NCBI GenBank assembly: GCA_021234155.1
Contig: JAJEKV010000006.1
Span: 186,001-250,000 of the forward strand
DNA from: Isoetes taiwanensis
Lineage: Eukaryota > Streptophyta > Lycopodiopsida > Isoetales > Isoetaceae
Direction of reading: 5' to 3'
DNA: 64,000 bases
Under the pieces are notes generated by a model. That model was not told the DNA's origin, ran no database searches, and saw only the letters and a list, made by a program, of their open reading frames with translations. Each line of letters opens with the position of its first letter. Position 1 is the first letter of the stretch. Below, piece after piece: positions 55,301 to 64,000 of this stretch. The position numbers and the translations under genes are program-made.

Positions 55301-55944
55301 ACGTGGAAAGGTCATGGCATCTCCAGGCTATCTCACCTGTGGGAGAATGGCAGATGGATATCTTGGTCCAAACTAAAAAGGCTGGTCAATAGACCAACTA
55401 CTATTCAACTCCTTGCCAACTCCTGGAAGTCCATGTGTTCTCAAAGAATCCAGATTTTGCAATGGACAGCCCTTCAAGGTGGTATCTCCTCCAATGCTAA
55501 ACTCTTCCTAAGAGGTATCTCAGCGACTGAACTGTGCCCTCTAGGCTGTCAAGCCAGTGAATCCACTGCACATGTGTTCTTTTGCCCTAGGATTTTTGAT
55601 TTTTGGAGGTGGGTTACTCCTATTCTAGGACTTGACTTACACCAACTCAACTGGCCAGGTATTATTATTTCATCTGGGAGCTGCAAAATTACTACTTCTC
55701 TGGTAGCAATTGCCCTTTGGGTGGTCTGGAAGCATCGGTGCCAGGTTGCTTATGGGGGCAAGAAGTTTGCATTGACAAAATTAAAAGTCTCTTCAATATG
55801 GAGGTGGCCTTAATGGCGCTAGCCCATCATAGGAAGATGGGTAGGAACTATAACAAGGAACTTGATAGAATTGGCAAGCTTGAAGGCTTTTACACGTTCT
55901 TCAAGTGTAACTGGGTTGACAGGGATGAAGGCAATCATCAATAA
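52334..55944 (+). pseudogene. L1 ORF2: APE endonuclease, reverse transcriptase, zf-RVT
   Basis: Endonuclease (about residues 1-235) with catalytic-site motifs SWNLRG (N7), LQEHR (E36), NVYAS (Y107), GGDLNM (D141, N143) and THSDH (D229, H230). RT motifs: KSPGPDGFPPEFF, REQSAFLPGRNILDN, MDFRKAYDSLRW, GIRQGCPLAPYLF and QYADDTF at about 704-707. The C-terminal zinc-binding region has HVFFCPRIFDFWRW. A single TAG at 53930-53932 (codon 533, where a residue precedes RPIALTN) interrupts the frame. A frame change at about 55775-55800 moves the last ~50 residues (FNMEVALMALAHHRKMGR) into another frame ending at 55944. Target-primed retrotransposition enzyme, now defective. Confidence 0.9.
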
Positions 55945-56210
55945 AGAAGGTAAATTCTTGTCTAGATCTTAAAGTGAACAACCCCAAACGGCAAATGATG
56001 GTGGAAGTGCACAGCCCTATCTATGATAGTCGCTCTTGTGGTGAAGAAGGTGCTTTGCCTATAGTACCTACATTAGTGGGGAAGAAGAACTGGCTGGGCC
56101 ACTAGTACACCTTCAATTGTCTTGGGTCTCCGGATTTTAATTCTCTATCTGTCCCGATGAGGGGACCCAATGTACTCTATTCTAAACTAATAAATTGTAC
56201 TCTTACCCTC

Positions 56211-56231
56211 AAAAAAAAAAAAAAAAAAAAT
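56211..56231 (+). other. Poly(A) tail of the L1 element
   Basis: A run of about 20 A follows TTGTACTCTTACCCTC, 270 bp after the end of ORF2. Confidence 0.8.
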
Positions 56232-56731
56232 CTTAAAGACTAGAGTGCTTGTGGTAGAACTCTTTTTCATAGAAACTTCCTTCACCACCAACTTTCAAAA
56301 GCTAAGTTGTAAAATGTCATAAGAGGGTAGCATCTTGGACAATGTTCTGTATTTCCAAGCTTCCAGGATGCTATTTCAGAGAATTACGATTATATAGTGC
56401 TCTATTTTTATTGCACCAGATTGATGTATCTACATTACATACATCTGAAACATTCGCATAAGAATGTAGATATGTGGACCAGTGCCAGCATATGCACTCC
56501 AACTCCATGGTCTGCTCCACATTGCCCTCTATTGCTTGCAGGCATCGATTGTGCAGGTTTAGAATGTGCACCTAGTTGGAATGAGTTATTGCTAACATGG
56601 AGGGTAAAACTATTATTTCGTTTCTCTTTACAAAAGTTACATTTGAAGCTACATTAGTTGTTTCTGTCACTGGCACTAATCACCCAAGACCAGAGATAAC
56701 CAGCGCATTTATTGTGGTTTAGCTTTCTGAG

Positions 56732-56935
56732 TTATTCCACAAGTCGAATACCAATATTCGACCTATTCAAAGGACATATTATACAAGTTGAATATCTACA
56801 AAAACTGAAAAACTCCTTCATTGGATTGCATAAGTCGAATAATTATGAAGGTGTTAGATTCACTTAAATTGACTCCGTGTATTCTACAAGTTGAATACCT
56901 CATGGACTATTACATAAGTCGAATACACCCACCAC
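56732..56935. repeat. Dispersed AAGTCGAATA motif cluster
   Basis: Six copies of AAG(T)(C/T)GAATA occur at irregular spacing of about 17-50 bp (CAAGTCGAATACC, CAAGTTGAATATC, ATAAGTCGAATAATT, CAAGTTGAATACC, ATAAGTCGAATACACC and relatives). No gene adjoins. Confidence 0.6.
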
Positions 56936-56939
56936 CAAC

Positions 56940-59280
56940 ACACACCCCCGGGGTAAATTGTGTGTTTGGATTTTTTTTCCAGGCTATTTATAACTTTAAA
57001 ATTAGTTTATCAAGACCAAATGATTTATGAATTTAATCAAACCATTCATCTCGGTAGCCTTTCCATGAAGTTTAAGCAAGTGACTCTATTCAACATCCAA
57101 AAAAAAAAAAAAAACTAGCGGTAATGCAGGCTTGGGAATGGGGTGGGTTGGGTAGATTATGGAATCCATTATCTGTTCTAAGGTGAATCATGGGGGATAG
57201 GATGACATCTTGCGGTTAAGAATGTTGGGATTTGCATAACGAAAATATCTACACCCATAGTAGTGTAGAAATATTAGACATTGGGTTAGCTTGGATAACA
57301 CAACAAAACAACTTCTGCAGTGAAGGCATGTCCTCATCTCCTAGCGCAATCTGAAATGCATAATTCTTTATATTTCTGCCTAGGTTATTGTTTAAGTTCT
57401 CTGTGTGTCTATTGGTGCTAAGCAACTTTCATGACCATAATGAAAACAAATTGTCTACAATTGAGTTTCTATAGACAAAATTAACATGGGAACAAGGGCA
57501 TCTTCTTTCCCACTATGAAGAGCGCCTTAAATCCTTAGAAATGAGGAACTATTTGCATCTCCAAATTGCTCAAGACGAAACACAACCTACTCTTCGTCCT
57601 GCTAAAGCTACAATACTTTTGCTTGTCATTTGGATGGTATTAGTGTTATGTCATTCAATACTTTACATATTAGAATTTTACTAGCTTGGTGTTGACACTG
57701 GTTCTCATTTCCCGTAGAGCATGTTGTAAATTTATTTCCTGGTGTGTAAATATCTTCTAGCAATGATGATAAAGTAAGAAACAATTAACAATGAAACTAT
57801 TGCGTGCTTTCCCTGCACATAAAAGAGGTGGAATTATGTCACTTTGCAGCCGATCATGCAGCAAACCCCAATATGGAAAACATCTTGTTAACTAGATAGG
57901 TATAGTTCATGTCTATAATATTAGCTTCATGAGGAAAAAAGCATGGGTAATAATTTACCTTTACAAGCCTCATAACCGCAGTGGTTGCACATCTAATTGA
58001 TAAAACTAGGACGTCTTTTATAGTATGACATATATCATTCATAGCATGTACATCATGTAGCAGCTACTTAGGGTTTGGATTGTGGTCCTACATAATGTAA
58101 TACACCTAACTTCTGGTTGTTCACAAATTCTGTCAGTGCAATAATGCATTGGTAATTATCATCTTTCGAGAAGTTATGTGAAACAACATGTTTTTGTTCT
58201 CTCTCATACATGGCAATTAAGTAGATGTTATCATCAATATATTGGCTATAATTAAGTTTTAATAAGGTACAGGAAATGATAGTAGTGTTCTTGATCCATG
58301 TACTTCACATAAATGTGTATAAACATTAACTCAAAATCATGAAGGATATAAGACAGCACGTGGTGCCACAAGCACTCCGGAAGGGAATGCATTTACCTAG
58401 AATTACTCGAGTGCTATATACCAATAAAGACACATTTTTCCACAATAAAGCAAATCACATCTAATAACAACAAAGAAAAGCACGGAGACCAGGGAAACTG
58501 AATTGCCATTTATTATGGCTTGATTCGAAACACAAGAATTATGTGATCGATTCAAGAAATGGAACAATACATTTGAAATGATACAAAATCACATGCCATT
58601 CCATAGAATAGCTCCAAAACCATAGAATGTTCCTATCCCGTAATAGCATCAGGTAAAAATTATTGTCGGATCTTTTATGTCTTTTTCCGTTGTATCTAGA
58701 GATAGTTGTGCTTTGTGGCCTTCATTCTCGTTGAAAGTGTCATAGTAATATGGAGTGAACCAAACAAGCTGGAGATATGTTACCCCCTAAAATCATCATG
58801 GGAAAAGGGACTAGGAGACCAAATTAAGCCAATGATGACATTGTCCAAAAACGGCAATAGGCTATGTAGAAACTAAGAACTTAACATCACAAAATTCAAA
58901 AGATGATCATCATGGATAAAGGACCATCAAACAAGATCAATGACAAGCCTCTCTTCTACATATGTGATTGTGACCAGCAATGTCGAAACCTATTGGCTTG
59001 TTATCAGAAAAGCTTTTCTCAATGCCAAATACTTAGGAAATATTAAAATTTATGATGTGCGTAAGTATGAAATAAATATGCAGTAAGTGAAGATGTTAGG
59101 CCACAGTGGCAGGTTAACCATGCAAGGGGCAAACGGTAAGTGCAGGAATTGGAATAGCTACTTTTCTTGCTCTAGCAGATAGACACGCCTTTTCAATATC
59201 AAGATAATGGCTAATTTATGCCGCCTTCATTGCATTGGTAAGGCAAAAGAGACGCATAAAAAGCTGAGACATTTACTTAA
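56940..59280. other. No gene seen
   Basis: AT-rich spacer with a poly(A) run near 57100. Open frames are short and unassigned. Confidence 0.5.
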
Positions 59281-59290
59281 TCATGTCAAA

Positions 59291-59432
59291 TCATCCACTC
59301 ATAATGTTACAGTATTGTTTCTGTAATTCCAGTATATCATCAAGTTTACCATGCGAGATGTCCTCCTTGACAAAGCAAGCACCAGCTTCCATAAGGTGTT
59401 CTTCAGGTAGTGTAGTCGCAACTGCAATGCAC
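59291..59432 (-). pseudogene. Terminal exon of a HAD-superfamily hydrolase (fragment)
   Basis: After a good acceptor (GGAAACAG at 59433-59440) the minus strand encodes CIAVATTLPEEHLMEAGACF then VKEDISHGKLDDILELQKQY and a TGA at 59293-59291. The CIAVATTLPEE...AGA..V..DI..L..IL pattern is the last strand-helix unit of subfamily-I HAD phosphatases, as in plant CbbY-like proteins and the HAD domain of SOQ1. The catalytic DxD, Ser/Thr and Lys motifs lie in upstream exons, and I find none within 2 kb. It is either a gene with a very long intron or a fragment. Confidence 0.5.
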
Positions 59433-59630
59433 CTGTTTCCAAGCAAATTTAGCCAGTTGGAGCAAAAACCATGCGAGATTAAATGCCACAAGAACACAAG
59501 ATCCAAAAGTAACATTTAATCCATAAAATCTTAACTGGCTTTACAAACAAGCAAAGTGATCTTCCATGTATTTGAAGTCCTGAGATCAAATGTCAACAAG
59601 AGGACGATTAAACACGAAGCTCTCATCTCA

Positions 59631-59660
59631 GACCCGGCTCTAATACCATGAAAAACAATG
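59631..59660 (-). mobile_element. LTR-retroelement primer-binding-site relic
   Basis: The minus strand reads TTTTTCA followed by TGGTATTAGAGCCGGGTC. An LTR ending in CA is followed by a sequence complementary to initiator tRNA-Met (TGGTATCAGAGC, one mismatch). The LTR would extend to higher coordinates, but I cannot find its other end, and no gag-pol is present. Confidence 0.45.
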
Positions 59661-61640
59661 GTATTTAATAAGTACAGATAGGAGATGATATATCAGTGCA
59701 TAGAAGCGCAAGTTTTGGTTCAAGGATAGGAAATGAAGAGAGCAAAAGATACCTCGGATTTGTGCAAAGGATAGCTCAAACTTTATAAAATTTTATATTC
59801 AGAAACAAATATTACCGTCACGTATTTAAATATTTAAGTATTTAAGTATCTGCAGGCCATCATATGATCTATAGAAATAAGCAAGGCCGAATGCATAGTG
59901 ATAAAATTATTTGAACAAGAAGCTATCCTGTAAGATGATAGATCTTCAAATGCACAATGTCTCTCTGGTATTGTTGGAAATAACAAATCTACTTCTGTGT
60001 AGGTTTTGATAAGTTGCAATAGCATAGAGCAGAATATAGCAATTGTAGGTTGTCAATCTAGGCCACTTCATCAGTCTCATCACAGCTTAGAAAAATTGTT
60101 TCTTGTTGTAAAATAATTGACCACTAGAGGAGATTGTTTCTTCTTTCAAAATAATTGACCACTAGAGGAGCACAAGATTTAGAAGTTATTTTTAGATGAG
60201 ACCTTGGATTTTGCAGCTATTTTCTGATTTGATACCTTCTTGGAAACTAAAGAGCTTCAGAAAAAACCTTTTAATTGGAAAACACTTGTGCATTTTACTA
60301 GTGCCCTCTTGGCTGAAGAAGTCAAGAAAATGGATGCCCTTTTGCAGAAATATGCCAAGATATGGTGAAGGCAAAGGGGCAAATAAGTAGTTACCTATGC
60401 TTGATTATGGAATGGCAAACATCACTAATTGGGCTGAAATGGACCTATTTATGTCTGATCGTAACCATTACAAGCTCTGTAGTTTGGCATGCTATCCATG
60501 TGGACTGATCAACGTACAACATTAGGCCCAATTGGTTAGAAAGAAAACAAATAGAAGTATGGTGCTTACTGGTCAATAAGGGTAATAGTATCTTCAGCCC
60601 CGCAAGCAATTTTCTTAGGTTAAGACTAGCCTTTCCATGCCTCTGGCTTTCTGTCAAATACCCTTCTGCTTGTAAAGTTCTGCCAAAGCTTTCATAATAA
60701 AGTTGTGGCAAGGAAGGTTGATTCTCATATTTCTAATGATCTTATTTTCATGTCGTCTTCTCCAGCTAGCTCCCACTGTGAAACTGTTTGGAAAAGATGG
60801 AGCAGAACTATCATCCTTCAATGATGTATGCAAGAACCTACAATTGCTTTCATGCTTGCAAGAGCAAAGTACACACAAGGTTTCCACGCAGGCAACGATC
60901 TCATCTCATAAATACCATGACCAAAGTGTCGACAAACCACTTGGAAATAAATTTCATAGTTGCACCTTGTGCATGGAAGATGCAGAGATTATGATCTTTC
61001 AATATGCATATGCATGCAAAGCACAACTAAAAGAAATTAGAAAGGAAAACTGAAAACCTGGCAAGGATGAAATCCTCAGTACAATATTGGTGCAAGGGGC
61101 TCTGTTGTGCCTCCGGTACTCTCAGCATCAGTCTCTGATATGCCTGCCATTATATGTGTATCTAGGTGTAAGAAAATAAGAAGGGCGATGGTATAGGCAA
61201 TCTGTAGTGAGAGGCAGAATTGTAACTACCAACGGACATAAGAAGGCCACCATATTTAAGCTCAAGCTGGTCTGGAGATAAGGGGGCCCTTGATCCATTT
61301 TGGTATGATGTAATGGTAACACATGTCAGGAATGGGTCCTACAAACCCTAAACCTCAATACCGAAGATCATGCAAGCAACAGATTGTATTGAGACATGTC
61401 CAGAGGAAAATCCGAAAGATAAAAAAACCACCATTCAAGTAAATTGGGATTATTTCTTAATTTTGGGATACATTTTTAATTGTAAGTTTTTAGTAACTTG
61501 ATTAAATTCACACACCTTAACTTAAAATCACACACCTTAACTTAAAATTACAAAATCGTATATCACACTGCTCAAGTAGTACACAACTTTTCATAACTGT
61601 GACCGATACATATTAATGAAGAAAGCATATTTACATAGTT
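59661..61640. other. No confident gene
   Basis: Possible exon-like stretches are LQLAPTVKLFGKDGAELSSF (plus, about 60757) and ISETDAESTGGTTEPLAPIL (minus, about 61122). Neither is recognised. A 22-bp tandem duplication CACACACCTTAACTTAAAAT occurs at about 61508-61550. At 60105-60175, AAAATAATTGACCACTAGAG is present twice. Confidence 0.4.
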
Positions 61641-61642
61641 TT

Positions 61643-63979
61643 TCATTTTTTCTCCAGCATTTCCAATGATATAATAGCCTTATTCCTTACATCCTGAGGT
61701 ATTGTAACTCTCACATTTCTACCTGGAATAGCTTTTGGAGTCCACGAGTACAATACAGTTTCAATGTCTAGCCAAAGATCAGGATCACAAGGATTTCTCC
61801 TCCGCTTCTTTGTCCAACAATCTGAATATCTTTCTTTATCAGTGACATTACTCAACTGATGCACTAGACACCACCATTCCACACGCACCTTATTGAAATT
61901 AGCATTACCTTCTTCTTTGCAAATATGCGAGATGGTGTATCCCAACCACACTAGATAGGTCTCTAGATGTGCTAGTTTTACTACTACAAATTGGTGGCAC
62001 TCCACGTCAGTAGAAGTTTCATAACAATCCATGCCTAGATATTTTTGCCTATCCTTCTTAGGGCTGTGACGTCCCCTACTCGTATACGGTGCGCTCACTG
62101 TATACAAACAGGAGTTCATCCCCCATACCAGCTCCATACTGATACAGGGCTCTCCACATGTCACTGTGACCGTACTGGGTCCCCAGTGGGAAGAGTGAAG
62201 GGGTCATTTTACCCCGTCTCCCTCAGGGCCTACCTAGCTGCGGAAGCGTAAACATACATGTCAGTAAACAATATCATCACATACCCACCTCGAAGGGTGG
62301 TGCATCAACATCTGCATAGACAAAGATCAGCGCAATACATATGGGAAAACCTACCCAAGGCTCAGACTCAAGGGATGACTGACGGCTTGGGTCTCCAGAG
62401 TTCATTGCAGACAGAATTCATGGCAATGGAATTGGCTGGCATAAGAACATGGCTTAGGGTTGTCCACTCCATCCGCCCCTTCTGTGCACACTTTGCAGAG
62501 TAGGCTGAAAAGTGTTGGGACCTGACTGTAGCCCGCCGGATGCATAGCCAAAGGGGCTATTCCTGGGTTGCATCTCCCCAGTTCCGATGGGGCAGGTAGG
62601 GATCGCTCCCTCCAGAGATCTACGTGCTGACTCAAGGTGACTAGAGGGCCACCGCCCTTATTCGACTTGGACCCACTGGAGAGTGACGCATCACTCCACG
62701 AGTGTCGAGTCCATGCCTTGCCCACACGCAGTGGCAAGCCATTAGACCTAGTCTACAATGATCCCCGGTAGGCCTTACACACCAGAGGGATCGTTCAAGA
62801 GTCAGAACACGAACCTCCTTCTAAGCCAGTCTGGCCCCTTCACCCACAACCAGGTGTGGCTCTTGTACACAGGCCGAATCTACAGTGTGCTAGAGAGGCT
62901 ACTCTAGGAGCATCAACTACTAAGCTTTAGGGTCTCTACCCCCCCCAATACAAGGAGTTCATAGGGATACATCATCCATATACATCACAGAAGAACTAAA
63001 GAACTAGATCTATTCTATATCATAGAGTTAGGTTCTTTAGTTAGAGTCTGGTAACTGGGGATCTAAATGGCTGCTATTGGGCAATTTAATAGGCTAAACC
63101 TACTGATACAATGACTGAAAGACGGTTTAGGCTATTAAATTGACTAAATACCTGATCCTTGGCTCGCTCCCTCCCGCTCTCGAAGTTCACCATCCCCGTT
63201 GACCTGCTTGAATCAAGGAAAACTAATGTGCAATTCGCTCTGACAGAGTCTGGGAGGCGGTTTTGACTCCTGGGGCAGCCAAAACATAGCTCTAGAATCC
63301 TATGGACGAAAATGGCAAGTTAGGGTTTCTTCCTACCTAAATAGACAAGGGGTTAGGGCTAGGGTTTCCAATTATCCCTTTAGGCATGTGGGATAATTGG
63401 GAATGGCCCACTTGCCTTTAATGGCTAGGTGGCATAAATGTATCCACATGGAAAGGTGTGCACCTTAATAAATGTGCACATTGGTAAATGTGCACCTTAA
63501 TAAATGCACATACACATACCTTGCAAGTTGCCCCCTAGGGCTACCCGCCTGGCTACACGCCGGGCGTACCGCCGGGTCGGGGAGTGGCGTGTACGCGGCG
63601 TTTTAGGCAAGATAAAGATACGTCCCCCGGGACCGTATCTTCGTCTTTGAACGTCACAAGGGCCAACATAGTATTTGTCAGATTGAGGAGGAGCATATGC
63701 CTTAACAATGCTACTAATAGTGCCATCATCTTCGTTAGCATCTGCTAATATTTTCCACCTACTTTTAGGAAACCACCCTTCTTTCAGCTCTTATGAGGAT
63801 GTGTCTACCTCATCCAACAAGTTAATCACCTTCTTCCAGTAATCTATCAATGCATGATTAGTCTCATCCGAATTAGTTTGCCAATGCTTGATGTAGTTAT
63901 TGATGCCATCCTTAGTTAATCCCAATTGCTTCACTTCTTCAGTTAGTTCTAGAGCTTTTGGTTGACCTGGAGGTATCAT
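61643..63979 (-). pseudogene. Uncharacterised protein-coding remnant split by a solo LTR
   Basis: The minus strand is open from beyond the window: residues such as PPGQPKALELTEEVKQLGL, then a TAA near 63793, then LKEGWFPKSRWKILADANED and AYAPPQSDKYYVG up to 63659. The LTR at 62065-63658 interrupts it. Beyond the LTR the same frame continues as KKDRQKYLGMDCYETSTDVE, LAHLETYLVWLGYTISHICK and PGRNVRVTIPQDVRNKAIIS, ending in a stop at 61643-61645. Removing the LTR and one 5-bp duplication restores the frame exactly (GPKKDRQKYL). I do not recognise the family. A large transposon protein is possible, as for the open frame at 20165-20929. Confidence 0.5.
62065..63658 (-). mobile_element. Solo LTR (copy 2), with perfect 5-bp target duplication
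   Basis: On the minus strand it starts TGTGACGTTCAAAGACG and ends AGTAGGGGACGTCACA. AGGGC flanks it on both sides (62060-62064 and 63659-63663). It shares the termini and long internal blocks with copy 1, for example CTTTGGCTATGCA(C/T)CCGGC, GTCTGAGCCTTGGGTAGG and TTCCGCAGCTAGGTAG. It is 1594 bp, with a GC-rich stretch near its 5' end (about 63540-63600). No internal domain or partner LTR is present. Confidence 0.9.
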
Positions 63980-64000
63980 AGGCTTGCCATTTACATCCCT

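Larger units (their letters stand above)
48625..56231 (+). mobile_element. Nearly full-length L1-type LINE with three ORFs
   Basis: The element contains ORF1 (49453-51039), a long middle ORF (51207-52337), ORF2 (52334-55944) and a poly(A) run at about 56211-56230. The 5' border is not certain. I start it at a 29-bp tandem duplication, TATCAATGTCTGATTTGAAT (48625-48682), which could be part of the 5'UTR. ORF1 and ORF2 each carry one in-frame stop, and ORF2 has one late frame change. The copy is therefore defective but only lightly damaged. No clear target duplication was found. Confidence 0.85.

Overview
This is a gene-poor, repeat-rich, AT-rich stretch of a land-plant nuclear genome. Coding regions are split by spliceosomal introns. 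The window holds plant L1-type LINEs, tRNA-derived SINEs, solo LTRs, a Helitron, a Mutator-like MITE and a Harbinger-like TIR element. The mix, and the style of the PPR and MATE remnants, would fit a fern or another large-genome non-seed plant or gymnosperm. That taxonomic guess is inference; the sequence alone does not settle it.

Only one host gene reads as complete: a BAR-SH3 adaptor of the SH3P1/SH3P2 type on the minus strand (CDS 35598-37954). It has ten coding exons, 375 residues, a 5'UTR intron and one GC-AG intron. The other host-like loci are remnants: a PPR fragment (15.8-16.2 kb), a transaldolase C-terminal fragment with an in-frame stop (18.7-19.1 kb), a chloroplast MATE/EDS5-like pseudogene (21.3-24.3 kb), a ubiquitin-like/BAG6-like fragment and a ThrE-like fragment (30.3-31.5 kb), a HAD-type terminal exon (59.3 kb) and a clean isolated exon at 6.2 kb.

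Layout. 0-5 kb: a SINE split by a ~1.5-kb solo LTR, a second SINE, a repeat array full of heat-shock-element-like triplets, and two LINE fragments head to head. 5-15 kb: a duplicated tRNA-like repeat, a LINE 3' end, a 0.66-kb tandem duplication, and a 3.4-kb Helitron with both termini visible (11793-15205). 15-32 kb: the host pseudogenes. 32.8-34.8 kb: a nearly open reading frame carrying all three motifs of a Rep-type HUH endonuclease, with one catalytic tyrosine and no helicase (Replitron-like). 35-38.4 kb: the SH3P gene. 39-48 kb: a hairpin array, a 5'-truncated LINE, a tRNA-SINE, a MULE-type MITE with a 9-bp target duplication, and a Harbinger-like element with a TAA duplication. 48.6-56.2 kb: a nearly full-length L1 with ORF1, a long middle ORF and ORF2; the middle ORF and ORF2 share an ATGA overlap. 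56-64 kb: mostly decayed sequence, then an uncharacterised coding-like region split by a second solo LTR of the same family as the first.

The most unusual items are the HUH-Rep locus, the three-ORF L1, the HSE-bearing array, the nested solo LTR insertions with readable target duplications, and the 3' tail shared between LINE and SINE copies.
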